DNA of 61,129 nucleotides from Nitrosomonas aestuarii (GCF_003046585.1 NZ_QAAE01000018.1:1-61129); one strand, 5' to 3'; counted from the stretch's first letter, positions 1-7,658 are shown. Program-made: numbers and translations. Notes: generated by a model not told the origin, from the sequence alone.

Positions 1-591
1 GTAGACGGTCAAGTAGCGGGGATTCTGGCGATTGCGGATCCTGTTAAGGAGACAACACCGGATGCAATCAATCAGCTTAAGAAACAGGGCATCCATATTG
101 TTATGCTCACTGGCGATAATCGCCGTACCGCTGAAGCTGTGGCCAAAAGACTGGGCATTGAAGAAGTAGAAGCCGAAATTCTTCCCGAGGATAAGGGCAA
201 GATTGTTAATAAACTGCGTGATACAGGACGTATTGTCGCCATGGCTGGAGATGGCACGAATGATGCGCCTGCGCTGGCCGCTGCTGATGTGGGCATAGCC
301 ATGGGCACGGGTACAGACGTGGCTATCGAAAGCGCGGGCGTCACCTTGCTTAAAGGCGATCTGATGGGTATTGTGCGTGCTCGCAAACTGTCTGTAGCTA
401 CCATGCGAAATATACGACAGAACTTATTTTTTGCTTTTGTTTACAATTCGGCAGGCGTACCTATTGCTGCAGGTATTCTTTATCCGCTCTTTGCTGTCTT
501 GCTTTCACCCATCATCGCCGCTGCAGCAATGTCACTGTCATCGGTCAGCGTAATAGTCAATGCCTTGCGGCTTCGATTAATCAGGTTGTGA
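1..591 (+). CDS. copA: Copper-translocating P1B-type ATPase, C-terminal part (partial)
   Basis: The reading frame is open from the first base, so the 5' part lies outside the window; 196 codons remain. Visible are the hinge motif TGDN ([19 protein letters not shown]), the P-domain motif [10 protein letters not shown] and the last two membrane helices. One helix carries a YN pair ([15 protein letters not shown]) and the other carries [15 protein letters not shown]. The YN and MxxSS signatures in these helices are those of Cu(I)-exporting ATPases, so export of copper from the cytoplasm across the inner membrane is the likely role. The actuator domain, the DKTGT phosphorylation site and the N-terminal metal-binding domains are not in view. 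Copper export is inferred from the helix motifs; the family assignment is firm. Confidence 0.93.
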   Translation, partial: VDGQVAGILAIADPVKETTPDAINQLKKQGIHIVMLTGDNRRTAEAVAKRLGIEEVEAEILPEDKGKIVNKLRDTGRIVAMAGDGTNDAPALAAADVGIAMGTGTDVAIESAGVTLLKGDLMGIVRARKLSVATMRNIRQNLFFAFVYNSAGVPIAAGILYPLFAVLLSPIIAAAAMSLSSVSVIVNALRLRLIRL

Positions 592-788
592 TCGGAGCAT
601 TGATGTGAGATGGGCATCCTAACTACAAAGCTTTCCACCCCAAAATTTGAATTTATTTCTGCATATTCAGCCAGTGTTCAGCTTTTGAATAATATCATCA
701 ACCGGGTTGCCAAAAAACTATCTAACCTAGAGAGCAGAAAAACGAATTGATTGTTTTATTTTTTACCGAAGAAACAGTGGAGTATGAC

Positions 789-938
789 GTGAAAGAGCTG
801 TTTATATCTTTTTCTATTGTGTCATTTCTAATATTTCCAGCTTATGCGACAGAACCAGAAGATGACCAATTACTCGATGAAATTGACAAACAAGAAATCC
901 ATGTCATGCCATTTGGTTTGGAGAAAACGATCCCGTGA
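789..938 (+). CDS. Small exported protein, unknown function
   Basis: A 49-residue protein if read from the GTG at 789, which has GGAG at 779-782 six bases upstream. That start gives a clean signal peptide: a short charged start, a hydrophobic core (LFISFSIVSFLIFPAYA) and an AYA cleavage site, followed by an acidic tail (TEPEDDQLLDEIDKQEI). An ATG upstream in the same frame (747) would spoil the signal peptide. The mature peptide would be only about 30 residues, so this could be a small periplasmic protein or the surviving front of a longer decayed gene. No family is recognised. Confidence 0.45.
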   Translation: MKELFISFSIVSFLIFPAYATEPEDDQLLDEIDKQEIHVMPFGLEKTIP

Positions 939-1045
939 AAAATCGCTTGATACGCGGATACCTGTCTGAAACTTCTACCAACTTCGGTCAAGAGAATGCC
1001 AGTTCAAGCTAGGCCTAGCGCTTTGATCGCAGAGGGCCGGGCTCA

Positions 1046-2194
1046 ATGACAGATCGGCTACGCATCGTTCAGGCAACCAGCCCGGCGGATATGACCGCAT
1101 TCATGGAGTTGCCCTATCGGCTATATCGGGGTGAGCCGACTTGGCGTCCGCCGTTGCGGATGCTCCAAAAAGAGCAGTTCAACCCCAAGAAGAATGTGGG
1201 ACTTGCCCGCCTGGATGTAGCCTATTGGCTAGCCAAGGCCGGGGACAAGGTGATTGGCCGGATTGCAAGCTTTGTAAACCATGTTCATCTGGAAGTACAC
1301 AAGGATGGCAGCGGGCATTTTGGGTTTCTGGATACCGATGTGGCTTATCCCGACGCCCAGCCCATGTTGTTGAAACAGGCCGAAGACTGGTTACGCGGGA
1401 AAGGCATGACCACGATCGGAGGGCCCTATAATTTCTCCGTGAACGAAGAATGCGGCATGCTGGTCGATGGCTTTGATACCCCGCAGATGATGATGATGCC
1501 CCATGGTGCGGCGCGCTATCCGGTAGGTATGGAAGCAGCAGGCTATGCCAAGGCGATGGACACTTATGCCTTTCTTGGCAACACCAAGGACGGCTATCCG
1601 CGCCCACCCATAGTTGAAAAGATGCAGGCCTATATCAACAAGTCCTCCAGCCTGAACATCCGCCCAATGCGCAAGGATGCCTTCGAGGAGGAGATCACGC
1701 TTGCCATGGATATCTTCAATGATGCTTGGTCAAACAATTGGAATTATATTCCGTATTCGGATGCCCAGGTCCAGCACATGGCAAGAGAGATGAAGCTGTT
1801 GATTGACCCAGCCGGTTTCTGGTTTGGTGAAGTGGATGGCGTGGCCAAGGGCTTTGTCCTTATGCTGCCGAACCTGAACGAAGCGGCGCACGACCTGGAT
1901 GGACGGCTTTTCCCGTTCGACTGGGCAAAGCTTTTGTGGCGGTTAAAGGTTTCCGGAGTTAAATCTGCGCGCATCCCGCTGATGGGCATTCGCCAGGATA
2001 TCCAGAAGAAACGCTCTGGCAGCGCGCTGATGCTGTCGATGTTTGAGGCCTGTTATGGGGCGATGCGCCCGCGTGGCATACACGATGTTGAAATGAGCTG
2101 GATATTAGAGCTAAATGTTGATGTGCAGAATATGATACGCCTGTCGACGGCCAGCATATACAAAACCTATCGCCTCTATACCAAATCTCTCTAA
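1046..2194 (+). CDS. GNAT-superfamily-like acyltransferase, unknown substrate
   Basis: A 382-residue soluble protein. It resembles the large GNAT-like proteins of the YghO type, with an N-terminal half containing VAYWLAKAGDKVIGRIASFVN and GGPYNFSVNEECGMLVDGF, and a C-terminal half with FWFGEVDGVAKGFVLMLPNLN and the end YKTYRLYTKSL. Such proteins are often found with sphingolipid or aminolipid genes in other bacteria, but none is next to it here. Its codons are clearly richer in G and C than those of its neighbours, which suggests acquisition by transfer. The gene stands alone: upstream is the small exported ORF, downstream is mobile-element debris. Assignment to an acyltransferase fold is by resemblance only; the substrate is unknown. 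Confidence 0.6.
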   Translation: MTDRLRIVQATSPADMTAFMELPYRLYRGEPTWRPPLRMLQKEQFNPKKNVGLARLDVAYWLAKAGDKVIGRIASFVNHVHLEVHKDGSGHFGFLDTDVAYPDAQPMLLKQAEDWLRGKGMTTIGGPYNFSVNEECGMLVDGFDTPQMMMMPHGAARYPVGMEAAGYAKAMDTYAFLGNTKDGYPRPPIVEKMQAYINKSSSLNIRPMRKDAFEEEITLAMDIFNDAWSNNWNYIPYSDAQVQHMAREMKLLIDPAGFWFGEVDGVAKGFVLMLPNLNEAAHDLDGRLFPFDWAKLLWRLKVSGVKSARIPLMGIRQDIQKKRSGSALMLSMFEACYGAMRPRGIHDVEMSWILELNVDVQNMIRLSTASIYKTYRLYTKSL

Positions 2195-2315
2195 TCAGCC
2201 CTATTCCAAGCAAGAACCAGTTTGACTTCAATTCCCATCCTCGCGCAACGAAACGTGCCCCTTGTGGGCAGAAGCAGGCGCTTGTCCCGATGCGGAGTGC
2301 ACGGATGATTGATCA

Positions 2316-2343
2316 TGAAGTGGCTCCGGACAGCTGGACACCA
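2316..2343 (+). repeat. Possible solitary IS3-family end
   Basis: The sequence TGAAGTGGCTCCGGACAGC followed by TGGACACC resembles the terminal inverted repeats of IS3-family elements (TG...GGCYCC...GGACACC pattern). No matching second end or transposase frame is visible nearby, so if real it is a lone remnant. Low certainty. Confidence 0.25.
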
Positions 2344-2377
2344 GAATGCCGAAGTTAAGGAGTTACTTTCTGTATGA

Positions 2378-2626
2378 TTATTTTGGTGTTTCCCTATTTT
2401 CACGTCCGTGCCAGATTCTAACAATCATAATCGCATCGTCTATGATGGTATATCGAAGCCAGTAACCTGACTGACCAAAGGTAATAAAAATATCCCTGAA
2501 TAAGGGACTTACAATATCATGAACAGGACGGCCAATCAGCGGATGGTCTGGCAGTTTTTTCACCGCATCACGAATCCGGTTAGCTGTATGAAGGTTCCAT
2601 CTGCATACAGGTACCAAAAGTCCCAT
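2378..2626 (-). pseudogene. 5'-truncated ParE/RelE-type toxin gene
   Basis: The 82-codon frame carries the C-terminal part of a ParE/RelE-superfamily toxin: AVKKLPDHPLIGRPVHD followed by FGQSGYWLRY and IVRIWHGRE. Normal family members have about 25-30 residues before the helix that starts at NRIRDAV here. In this gene the first 11 codons (MGLLVPVCRWN) lie inside the inverted repeat of the adjacent Tn3-like remnant. The genuine N-terminus has therefore been replaced by transposon DNA, and no antitoxin gene is next to it. The product is probably inactive. An insertion-created start codon could still allow expression of the fragment. Confidence 0.7.
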
Positions 2627-2628
2627 AG
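2593..2628 (+). repeat. Left terminal inverted repeat of Tn3-like remnant
   Basis: 36 bp, inverted relative to 3072-3107 with four mismatches. It supplies the first 11 codons of the truncated parE-like frame. Confidence 0.75.
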
Positions 2629-2710
2629 AGATTTGGACATTGATGTGATGTTACAGCTTTTTTGGCGTTTTTAGTTCTCCCGAATTGATTGATGATTTAG
2701 GCGGCTGGTT

Positions 2711-3058
2711 TCAGAGGTGAATTACGATGGAATCTTTAAGTTTTTCATCTGAGAAATCGTACTCACCGAGCATATTGATGTGTACCCATGTCATAGGTGA
2801 ATGGCGCATGATAATTTGGCGTAGATTTTCTCTTTCGTCTTCATTGTTTGCTTTTTCAAGCTGGTGGGCAAGATAGTGATAATTCCAGCAGATGATGCTG
2901 TTTTTAATGAGCCGGTTGCAGGCCTCAGCGATCTCTTGCTCTCCCCTTTCGTTGGTGATGTGATCGACCAGCTCCATATTGGATGCACCGCTTTCTACCG
3001 ATATTTTCTGCCAGACCGCACAAAACAATTCAGAAACGAGCATGCTGATAACTCTCAA
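2711..3058 (-). pseudogene. Tn3-family transposase, C-terminal fragment
   Basis: 115 codons matching the very end of Tn3-type transposases (DDE enzymes of nearly 1000 residues). The characteristic tail is visible: NRLIKNSIICWNYHYLAHQL, then the motif of the type HLSPxxWxHINLxGxY, here RHSPMTWVHINMLGEYDF. All catalytic residues lie in the missing part, so the fragment cannot transpose DNA. It sits between the two inverted ends of the remnant and its stop is about 80 bp from the left end, the normal position for the transposase 3' end in this family. Confidence 0.8.
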
Positions 3059-3071
3059 GAATAAACAAATC

Positions 3072-3107
3072 CTATGGGACTTTTGGTGCCTTTATGCAGA
3101 TGAACCC
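3072..3107 (-). repeat. Right terminal inverted repeat of Tn3-like remnant
   Basis: 36 bp, partner of 2593-2628. It lies just upstream of the transposase fragment on the minus strand. Confidence 0.75.
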
Positions 3108-3123
3108 ATGGTAGCAATCCTTG

Positions 3124-3147
3124 AACCCACTTCGGTGGGTTTTTTAT
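3124..3147 (+). terminator. Rho-independent terminator with UUCG tetraloop
   Basis: A 7-bp stem AACCCAC/GTGGGTT closes a TTCG tetraloop and is followed by TTTTTATT. No intact gene precedes it on the plus strand. It may belong to a gene removed when the Tn3-like element inserted or decayed. Confidence 0.75.
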
Positions 3148-3189
3148 TGGCAGCTCTGTCGCTAAACAATTTGGGTTTAGTTTGAATTT

Positions 3190-3227
3190 TGTCAATCGGC
3201 ATTTAAAAACTTAAATGCCGATTGACT
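3190..3227. repeat. Perfect 16-bp palindrome made of two IS21-type tips
   Basis: GTCAATCGGCATTTAA (3191-3206) is followed by a 4-bp loop (AAAC) and its exact inverse (3211-3226). The arm equals the tip of the IS21-family element at 6455 (TGTCAATCGGCATT). It looks like two IS tips facing outward with no element between them. There is no T-run after the second arm, so it is a poor terminator. Confidence 0.6.
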
Positions 3228-3303
3228 GGTTTAGATTTAGAATCCCTTCCGGGTCAGTAGTAATACCTCTCTGACTTTGTCCTTAATCACAGCCTGTCAG
3301 GCA

Positions 3304-3840
3304 TTATTTTCCTGAAGCCGAAACAAATGGATAATCCAGATCCGTTCCCGCAATGTGGTTGAAATAATTGGTGAAAATATTGATACAGGTCACAGCTAGA
3401 ACTTCCAGTATTTCTGCGTCGCTAAAACCGGCATCCCTTGCATTAGCCAGTTCGTCATCTGAAAGCTTGCCTTGCTTCTCGATAATTTGTTCGCTGAGAG
3501 TCAAGGCCGCTTTAGTTTTGGGATCCACTGCAATGCCTTTAAGGCTATCATGAATTTGATTCTCATCAAATTTCAATCTTCTGCCCATAGCGGCATGAGC
3601 TGAAGCACAGTAATCGCAGTCGTTAAGACTTGCGACCCTCAACGCAATTTTTTCCTTGATCTGAGCGGATATTTTACTACGACCAAGGGCGGTGTAACCA
3701 TCTAGCAAGAATCCCAGGGCAGCCGGTGAATGTGCGGCTGTCTTGAAGATATTGGGTACTTGTCCGCGCAGTTCCATCACACGATCCAGAATTTCCTTGG
3801 ATCCATTTTCAAAGTTTGAATTTATTTCGATACGTGCCAT
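3304..3840 (-). CDS. AhpD/carboxymuconolactone decarboxylase-family protein (peroxidase-related)
   Basis: A 178-residue all-helical protein of the CMD/AhpD superfamily. It carries the CxxC-containing signature (NDCDYCASAHAAMG), in which two cysteines and a histidine act as the redox/proton relay in AhpD-type alkylhydroperoxidases. The start at 3840 is preceded by a strong AGGAGG-type site (AAGGAGGCAAC). A paralogue with the same layout lies at 5598-6146 and a LysR regulator lies between them. A role in peroxide or organic-radical detoxification is likely. Decarboxylation of carboxymuconolactone is less likely, since no aromatic ring-cleavage operon is adjacent. The exact substrate is unknown. 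Confidence 0.85.
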   Translation of the reverse strand: MARIEINSNFENGSKEILDRVMELRGQVPNIFKTAAHSPAALGFLLDGYTALGRSKISAQIKEKIALRVASLNDCDYCASAHAAMGRRLKFDENQIHDSLKGIAVDPKTKAALTLSEQIIEKQGKLSDDELANARDAGFSDAEILEVLAVTCINIFTNYFNHIAGTDLDYPFVSASGK

Positions 3841-4565
3841 TGTTGCCTCCTTAAAAAATGATAACCAGAATCCAGCTACAACGATGCGTATAACGACTAA
3901 TACATCGACGCCAGCATCTAAAAATAAGTGATAACTGACAAATGAAAAACACTTGCTTCAAAATCGGTTTCAGAAATTTCCCGCAATAGTGTTCACTCGT
4001 CAGTTACCAAAATTATATAATTCAGCGGCCGTTTAATAATTGGTTATCATTACAATTATTCATTGCAGATATTGAAATAAACACACTCATCCATTTGGTA
4101 AATTAAAAGGTCACTATTCACCCCACATTTCATGAACTCCGCCTGCCAAAGCAATCTGTATGCGACAAGTGGGTTATATCCTTTGTTGACTTTTGATCAG
4201 AAACAACCTGAAACATTTTGTTTAATCTTTACCATTCTCAAATTCCGTTCCACTCTGTTGAATGGGCACCATACAAAGGGAGCACAAACAGATAAGCCAA
4301 ATAGATATTGGTATAGCGGATGGCCTAAAGCACCTTCTCGCGGGTTCTTACACGCTTTATCTTCAACGCACAATTTCCACTGGATTAAGACCACGCAAGC
4401 GGCTGACGGTGAATCCTCAACTGTTTTGATCTTTGATCACCTGAGAATTCATGAAAAAACCATTTAAATGCTGAGATCACGATAATAGGAACGGTCAGAG
4501 ATTTAGTTTTCATTATCCTGGCGAAATAAATCGAAGGCCTATCGCTATGAGTGAAACTAAAACTG
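3841..4565. other. Long intergenic region with one pseudogene relic
   Basis: 725 bp between the convergently arranged stop of the LysR gene and the start of the CMD gene. Apart from the dps relic it is AT-rich with no convincing gene. An open frame at 4132-4467 overlaps the relic and has no family resemblance beyond it. Confidence 0.6.
4301..4395 (+). pseudogene. dps: Decayed dps fragment
   Basis: Reading from 4301 gives IDIGIADGLKHLLAGSYTLY. This matches the start of Dps-family DNA-protecting ferritins (IxIGIxxxxRxxIAxGLxxLLADSYTLYLKTHNFHW) with an internal deletion. At about 4365 the match shifts frame by one base to THNFHWIKTT, the Dps ferroxidase-site motif THNFHW. Nothing further of Dps is recognisable. 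It is a short relic without function. It was found by reading frames across the shift, so no single ORF shows it. Confidence 0.6.
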
Positions 4566-5465
4566 TTAGTTGATGTGGGGATTAGCCTTTAAGCGGGCAA
4601 CAGCCAGATCGATAAACGACCTGATCTTAGCGTTAGCCTGCCTCCCTTCAAGATGAATAATATTCACGGGAAGAGCTTCTGCTTCAAAGTCTTGCAATAT
4701 GCGTTTCAATGACCCCTTCTGAAACTCATCACCTACCTGATAGGACATCAAACGTGTAATACCAAAGCCTTGTCTAGCAGCTTCAATAGCAGAACCGTTT
4801 TGGCTGCAATAAAGACGCGGGGAAACTTTTACAGAGATTTTGCCAGTAGGCGATTCAAACCGCCACGTCGTCGATGGCTCGACTGTGGACGCAAGAATAA
4901 TTTCATGGTTAGCGAGGTCTTCAGGATGTTCTGGTACACCATGTTTATCGAAGTAGCCAGGCGAACCACACACAATCCGCTGTGTACTCCCAACTCTGGT
5001 TGCATATAAGCTTGAATCTTTTAGATGTCCGATCCGGATCGCCACGTCCAGTCCTTCGTCAAGAATATTACCAACGCGATCGTAGAATATTGCTCTCACT
5101 TCGACAGATGGATTCTGTTCCAGATATTCCGTCAAAATGGGCGCTATATGCTTTTGCCCAAATAAAACGGGCGCAGTTACAGATAAAACACCTTTGGGAG
5201 TGGCGTAACTTCCTGATGCGGCAGCTTCAGCTTGCTCAAGATCTTCCAGGATTTTCTTGGCGTCTTCGAAAAACCGGGCACCGGAATCAGTAAGGCGAAC
5301 CTGTCGAGTAGTTCGATTGAACAAACGTACACCCAAGGCGTGCTCCAGCTGTGCAATCGAACGAGTGACAGCAGGCGCGGACAAGTCAAGCTTACGGCTT
5401 GCTGCCACAAAACTCTGGCCTTCGGCCACTTCCAAAAACACCCGTATTGTTTCAAGTTTGTCCAC
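4566..5465 (-). CDS. LysR-family transcriptional regulator
   Basis: 299 residues, the usual LysR length. The N-terminal winged helix-turn-helix is clear (residues about 1-60: FVAASRKLDLSAPAVTRSIA, then LEHALGVRLFNRTTRQVRLT). It is followed by a substrate-binding domain resembling the CrgA/YafC type (VAIRIGHLKDSSLYATRVG). It is transcribed divergently from the CMD-family gene at 5598. The 132-bp gap holds a palindrome of LysR-box type, so it probably represses its own gene and activates the neighbour in response to a peroxide or small organic ligand. The ligand cannot be told from sequence. Confidence 0.92.
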   Translation of the reverse strand: MDKLETIRVFLEVAEGQSFVAASRKLDLSAPAVTRSIAQLEHALGVRLFNRTTRQVRLTDSGARFFEDAKKILEDLEQAEAAASGSYATPKGVLSVTAPVLFGQKHIAPILTEYLEQNPSVEVRAIFYDRVGNILDEGLDVAIRIGHLKDSSLYATRVGSTQRIVCGSPGYFDKHGVPEHPEDLANHEIILASTVEPSTTWRFESPTGKISVKVSPRLYCSQNGSAIEAARQGFGITRLMSYQVGDEFQKGSLKRILQDFEAEALPVNIIHLEGRQANAKIRSFIDLAVARLKANPHIN

Positions 5466-5543
5466 TGTTTGAGCCTGCTAATCGTTTGCCTCTATTCTTT
5501 CACCCAAGGTAATAGAATATTCTTAATTTGTCTAATTATTTCG

Positions 5544-5560
5544 ATACAAATTAATTGTAT
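5544..5560. promoter_or_regulatory. Probable LysR-type operator
   Basis: ATACAAATTAATTGTAT is a perfect 6-bp inverted repeat with a 5-bp spacer, containing a T-N11-A box. It lies in the divergent gap between the LysR gene (starting 5465, leftward) and the CMD gene (starting 5598, rightward), about 40 bp upstream of the latter start. Confidence 0.55.
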
Positions 5561-5597
5561 ATTGAAACCTCAGTTTTAATAAACCTAGGAGAAAAAC

Positions 5598-6146
5598 ATG
5601 TCTCGAATCCCAACCCCGGTATCCATCGACGCCGCACCGGAAGCGTCAAAAGTTTCTCTCGAAGCAGTCAACAAGCTGTTGGGGACTGTTCCTAATATGT
5701 TCAGATTGATCGGAAACAGTCCACAAACCCTGGAAGGCTACTTGGGCCTGAACAGCGCGCTTGCCAGTGGTTCAATAGACGCGCCAACGCGTGAGCGGAT
5801 TGCATTGGCTGTCGCTGAAATCAACGGTTGTGGTTATTGCCTTGCTGCGCATAACTATCTTGGTACCAACTTGGCTAAACTGAGTGCAGAAGAAATTGAA
5901 GCAAACCGTCGTGGCACATCCAACGATGCTAAAGCCGCAATTGCCGTCGGTTTCGCAGCGAAAATCACCAAGGACCGCGGCCAAGTATCTGACGCTGATG
6001 TACAGGCTGTTCGTGACGCTGGATACAGCGATGCAGAAATTGTCGAAATTGTCGGCCATGTCGCACTGAATACGCTAACAAACTATATCAATGAAGTACT
6101 TGGAACTGAAATTGATTTTCCAACAGTTGGCAGATTCGCAGCGTAG
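5598..6146 (+). CDS. AhpD/carboxymuconolactone decarboxylase-family protein (second copy)
   Basis: 182 residues and the same domain and order of motifs as the gene at 3304-3840, with the redox signature INGCGYCLAAHNYLG and the C-terminal NTLTNYINEVLGTEIDFP. The ribosome-binding site TAGGAG (5586-5591) supports the ATG at 5598. It is divergent from the LysR gene and so is the most likely target of that regulator. The two paralogues are clearly diverged, so this is an old duplication or two independent acquisitions rather than a recent copy. The likely role is organic peroxide or reactive by-product removal. Confidence 0.87.
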   Translation: MSRIPTPVSIDAAPEASKVSLEAVNKLLGTVPNMFRLIGNSPQTLEGYLGLNSALASGSIDAPTRERIALAVAEINGCGYCLAAHNYLGTNLAKLSAEEIEANRRGTSNDAKAAIAVGFAAKITKDRGQVSDADVQAVRDAGYSDAEIVEIVGHVALNTLTNYINEVLGTEIDFPTVGRFAA

Positions 6147-6156
6147 TCTCGCTTAG

Positions 6157-6186
6157 TAGGGTGCGCCTCCCGTCACCCTACATCTT
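6157..6186 (+). terminator. Probable terminator of the CMD-family gene
   Basis: A 7-bp stem TAGGGTG/CACCCTA (6157-6163 with 6174-6180) lies just after the stop codon at 6146. The following T-rich stretch is weak (CATCTTCCCTTT). Confidence 0.5.
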
Positions 6187-6454
6187 CCCTTTAAGGATAC
6201 TGTGCATATTTGTACGGAAATACGGTCCAAGGATATACTTGCTGCACGACTCTGTTTCTGTTGAGAATGTATTCACCGTATAGAATGACATTTTTCCAAG
6301 AAACGGAACTTATATTGCTGATAAGCGCTAGGGTTAATATGTTCCGGCGGTGTGGAGATTTGAATGACGCGGTGTATTTCCTTGCTTGCCAATAAATAAT
6401 ACAGGCGATAATAAGGGTTAGGCTGCTACAGGAATTATTCTGCTGTAACCAAAT
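6187..6454. other. Gene-free stretch before the IS21-type element
   Basis: AT-rich DNA with short open frames on both strands but no family match, no good ribosome-binding site and no RNA gene that I can recognise. Confidence 0.5.
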
Positions 6455-6518
6455 TGTCAATCGGCATTAAAAATTTTCCAGTCATCGGCGTCGAAAAGTT
6501 TCCACCTTGCTTAGTTGG

Positions 6519-7265
6519 CTAATCGTTGTTTATACATTTTTTTCTATGCTTGAAACGGTAAGAATCATTGCCGGTTTCCAGGATGTTACAATGATGCGTA
6601 ATGCGGTTCAGCAATGCAGTGGTCATTTTGGCATCACCAAAAACCTGTACCCATTCACTGAATTTCAGGTTGGTCGTTATAATGAGTGAAGTACGTTCAT
6701 ACAATTGGCTGATCAAGTGAAACAGAAGTGCGCCGCCCGATTCCGGGAAAGGCAGATAGCCCAGTTCATCGAGGATGACGGCGTCCACCTGAATGAGTCT
6801 TTTTGCCAGGTTACCGGTTTTATTCAGTTGTTTTTCCTGTTCCAGCAGGTTGACCAGATCCACGGCGTTGAAGAATCGTATGCGTTTGCCGTGATGAATA
6901 GCGGCAACGCCCAGTGCTGTGGCCAAATGGGTTTTGCCGGTACCGGTACCGCCGAACAGGATGAGGTTATGCGCTTCATCCATAAAAGCGGCCGTTGACA
7001 GTTGTTCTATCTGCTGTCGTGAAAGTGCTGTTTCATCCCAGTCGAATTTCACCAGATCGCGGTGAATTGGAAACTTTGCTGCCTTCATCTGGTATTTCAG
7101 GCTGCGTAGTTGGCGGTCGGCAATTTCGGCGTTGATCAATTGGCTTAATGTGACTTCCGGCGATACTTGCTTGCGTTGCGGCATTTCTGTGATTAATTCA
7201 GACCAGGCTTCTGCCATGCCATACAGATGCAATGCTTTGAGTTGGGTAAGCAGATCAGTGGACAT
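6519..7265 (-). CDS. istB: IS21-family transposition helper ATPase IstB
   Basis: 248 residues, full length for the family. IstB is a DnaC/DnaA-like AAA+ ATPase that helps the IstA transposase choose the target. Visible are the N-terminal IstB domain, Walker A ([16 protein letters not shown]), Walker B ([14 protein letters not shown]) and a sensor stretch ([18 protein letters not shown]). The istA stop codon overlaps its start by 11 bp, the usual arrangement. Since istA is deleted the protein has no partner here, though it could act with another IS21 copy in the genome. Confidence 0.93.
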   Translation of the reverse strand: MSTDLLTQLKALHLYGMAEAWSELITEMPQRKQVSPEVTLSQLINAEIADRQLRSLKYQMKAAKFPIHRDLVKFDWDETALSRQQIEQLSTAAFMDEAHNLILFGGTGTGKTHLATALGVAAIHHGKRIRFFNAVDLVNLLEQEKQLNKTGNLAKRLIQVDAVILDELGYLPFPESGGALLFHLISQLYERTSLIITTNLKFSEWVQVFGDAKMTTALLNRITHHCNILETGNDSYRFKHRKKCINND

Positions 7266-7444
7266 GTTGACTTCCCAGTAAATGATCGTAACGCTGGTAA
7301 TCTGCCAGCGGCTCAGCGGTCAATTGCAAGGTATCGCCGGTATTCAGTGCCTTGGGACGAATCGGTTCAATCAGACGTCTAATCGCATTTTGCAGCACAC
7401 TGGCATTGACAACGCCGGATTCAAGTGTCAGTTCACAGACTGCA
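7255..7444 (-). pseudogene. istA: istA transposase, C-terminal remnant
   Basis: The frame ending in TGA at 7255 reads AVCELTLESGVVNASVLQNA, then RRLIEPIRPKALNTGDTLQL and [14 protein letters not shown]. This matches the C-terminus of IstA transposases just before the overlapping istB. Upstream of about 7444 the similarity ends abruptly in unrelated DNA, so the catalytic DDE core is gone. Confidence 0.72.
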
Positions 7445-7624
7445 AACCCTCGCCCCGCAAAGCCGCATAAATACAGGGTTTCCCCCCGAGACTACCCGCA
7501 GGCAAAACAGAGAACAGAGACAGTTTGGGCAGCGAAAATGCACAATCTGACTGATTTAGCTGGGAGGTTGCCCGCAAGCCATAAGGCCGAAGTGCCGCGC
7601 AGTGTGGGCTTTGGGGCAAAGAAA
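7445..7624. other. Stretch without recognisable gene between IS relic and ssrA scar
   Basis: About 180 bp of fairly GC-rich DNA. The minus strand contains a frame with CIYAALRGEGLQSVN, a kind of peptide that recurs in junk frames near phage-related loci, but I cannot assign it. Confidence 0.4.
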
Positions 7625-7651
7625 AAGGGCCCGGAGAATATCCAGGCCCTT
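7618..7651 (-). terminator. Probable original ssrA terminator, displaced
   Basis: On the minus strand AAGGGCC, a 13-nt loop and GGCCCTT lead into TTTTTCTTT. It sits directly downstream of the outer copy of the ssrA-derived 18-bp repeat. That is where the terminator of the tmRNA gene would have been before the 6-kb element inserted. Confidence 0.6.
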
Positions 7652-7658
7652 CTAATTG

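Larger units (their letters stand above)
2593..3107 (-). mobile_element. Tn3-family transposon remnant with 36-bp inverted ends
   Basis: Two inverted copies of a 36-bp sequence lie at 2593-2628 and 3072-3107. They match at 32 of 36 positions by my count, share the core CACCAAAAGTCCCATAG or a close variant, and begin with GG at the outer edge as Tn3 ends do. Between them lies the C-terminal part of a Tn3-type transposase on the minus strand. The element is thus an internally deleted, transposase-negative relic of about 515 bp. No matching 5-bp target duplication was seen at its flanks. The left end is fused to the parE-like gene. Confidence 0.75.
6455..7444 (-). mobile_element. Truncated IS21-family insertion sequence
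   Basis: The right tip begins TGTCAATCGGCATT at 6455 and is followed by repeated AAAA-TTTCCA blocks typical of IS21 ends. Inside are intact istB and only about the last 60 codons of istA. Homology stops near 7444 and no left tip is seen, so the element lost its transposase and cannot move by itself. Confidence 0.8.

Noticed and set aside
1179..1607. 142-codon minus-strand frame inside the GNAT-like gene
   Set aside because: Shadow of the real gene; base composition bias of a GC-rich gene gives long antisense frames.
4132..4467. Open frame of 111 codons between the LysR and CMD genes
   Set aside because: No ribosome-binding site and no family resemblance beyond the dps relic that crosses it in two frames.
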